NCBI GenBank assembly: GCA_903957805.1
Contig: CAJBQQ010000102.1
Coordinates: 1-14,199 of the forward strand
DNA: 14,199 bases
Reading direction: 5' to 3'
Source: an uncultured Pseudomonadota bacterium
GTDB lineage: Bacteria > Pseudomonadota > Gammaproteobacteria > Burkholderiales > Nitrosomonadaceae
Shown: positions 13,928-14,199 of the stretch, one piece after another
Layout of the letters: each line of letters begins with the position of its first letter
Position numbering within the stretch: the first letter of the stretch is position 1
Notes under the pieces: generated by a model
Told to the model about the DNA's origin: nothing
Databases searched by the model: none
The model's input: only the letters and a program-made list of their open reading frames with translations
Program-made: the position numbers and the translations under genes

Positions 13928-14199
13928 ATGTACAAGACTTTCATTACATCTATCTTGGCAATAAGCTTGATCTCAATCAGTATTATTGCCCAAGCTAATC
14001 AGGATAATGCAGAGGACTCATCTGCCATTGGTAAGCGAGGAGACCCAGAGAAAGTGTCACGGACGATCGAGATCAGTATGATCGACAACCGCTTTAAGCC
14101 CGCCGAAATAAGAGTTGAGTATGGTGAGACAGTGAAGTTTATACTCAGGAATATCGGCGAGAAAAAGCATGAGATGATGATCGGTTCGTTAGTGCAACT
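13928..14199 (+). CDS. Exported cupredoxin-like copper protein (3' end missing)
   Basis: The first 90 codons are present; the window ends before the stop. Residues 1-23 are a Sec signal peptide (Lys3, then a long hydrophobic core) with an AQA cleavage site before Asn24. The mature start has the linker IGKRGDPEKVSRTIEI, then the cupredoxin strands SMIDNRFKPAEIRVEYGETV and KFILRNIGEKKHEMMIG. The last carries His81, the expected first copper ligand. This is the pattern of small periplasmic cupredoxins of about 160-170 residues often linked to copper handling. The remaining ligands (Cys, His and Met near the C-terminus) are outside the window, so copper binding is inferred. A good ribosome site GGGAGGG lies 3 nt before the ATG. 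Confidence 0.88.
   Translation, partial: MYKTFITSILAISLISISIIAQANQDNAEDSSAIGKRGDPEKVSRTIEISMIDNRFKPAEIRVEYGETVKFILRNIGEKKHEMMIGSLVQ

Noticed and set aside
1..14199. CRISPR arrays, transposase genes, phage genes or toxin-antitoxin pairs
   Set aside because: I read both strands for repeated spacer units, transposase motifs and small paired ORFs and found none; gene content and spacing are those of core chromosome.

Overview
The window looks like ordinary core chromosome of a betaproteobacterium, most likely of the Nitrosomonadales type. This is inferred from the lipoprotein TPR - lolB - ispE - tRNA-Gln - prs - rplY - pth order, the beta-style Prs (DTANT PRPP loop) and L25/Ctc proteins, and the roughly 50% GC composition. 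No database search was possible, so the taxon is tentative. I see no insertion sequence, prophage, CRISPR array or rRNA.

Left arm (1-5.9 kb, all minus strand): a TPR lipoprotein and lolB overlap by 4 nt (GTGA). They are followed by ispE, a tRNA-Gln(UUG) that starts 3 nt after the ispE stop, prs, rplY and pth. The run combines outer-membrane lipoprotein delivery, isoprenoid synthesis (MEP pathway), PRPP synthesis and translation (L25 and peptidyl-tRNA hydrolase). A clear intrinsic terminator lies between rplY and pth, and a weaker hairpin lies between prs and rplY.

Centre (6.1-10.65 kb, plus strand): a divergent gap with candidate promoters in both directions separates the left arm from a tightly packed Gld-like transport operon. 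It encodes an ABC ATPase, an ABC-2 permease, a GldG-type auxiliary membrane protein and a DUF4340 protein, and ends with the DNA glycosylase gene mutM. The ATPase and permease overlap by ATGA, and DUF4340 and mutM overlap by TGATG. The transporter class is widespread but its substrate is unknown, and it is the least understood module here.

Right arm (10.8-13.6 kb, plus strand): proC, yggT, a DUF167 (YggU) gene, a SixA-like histidine phosphatase and an RluE-like pseudouridine synthase lie close together, probably as one transcription unit. A 327-bp stretch without a recognised gene follows. It holds two short perfect inverted repeats and a 30-codon hydrophobic small ORF. The window ends inside a gene for an exported cupredoxin-like protein whose 3' end is missing.

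No clearly novel system is demonstrable from sequence alone. The best candidates for a second look are the Gld-like operon coupled to mutM, the TPR lipoprotein coupled to lolB, the shared leader motif of prs and rplY, and the small hydrophobic ORF with its palindromes.
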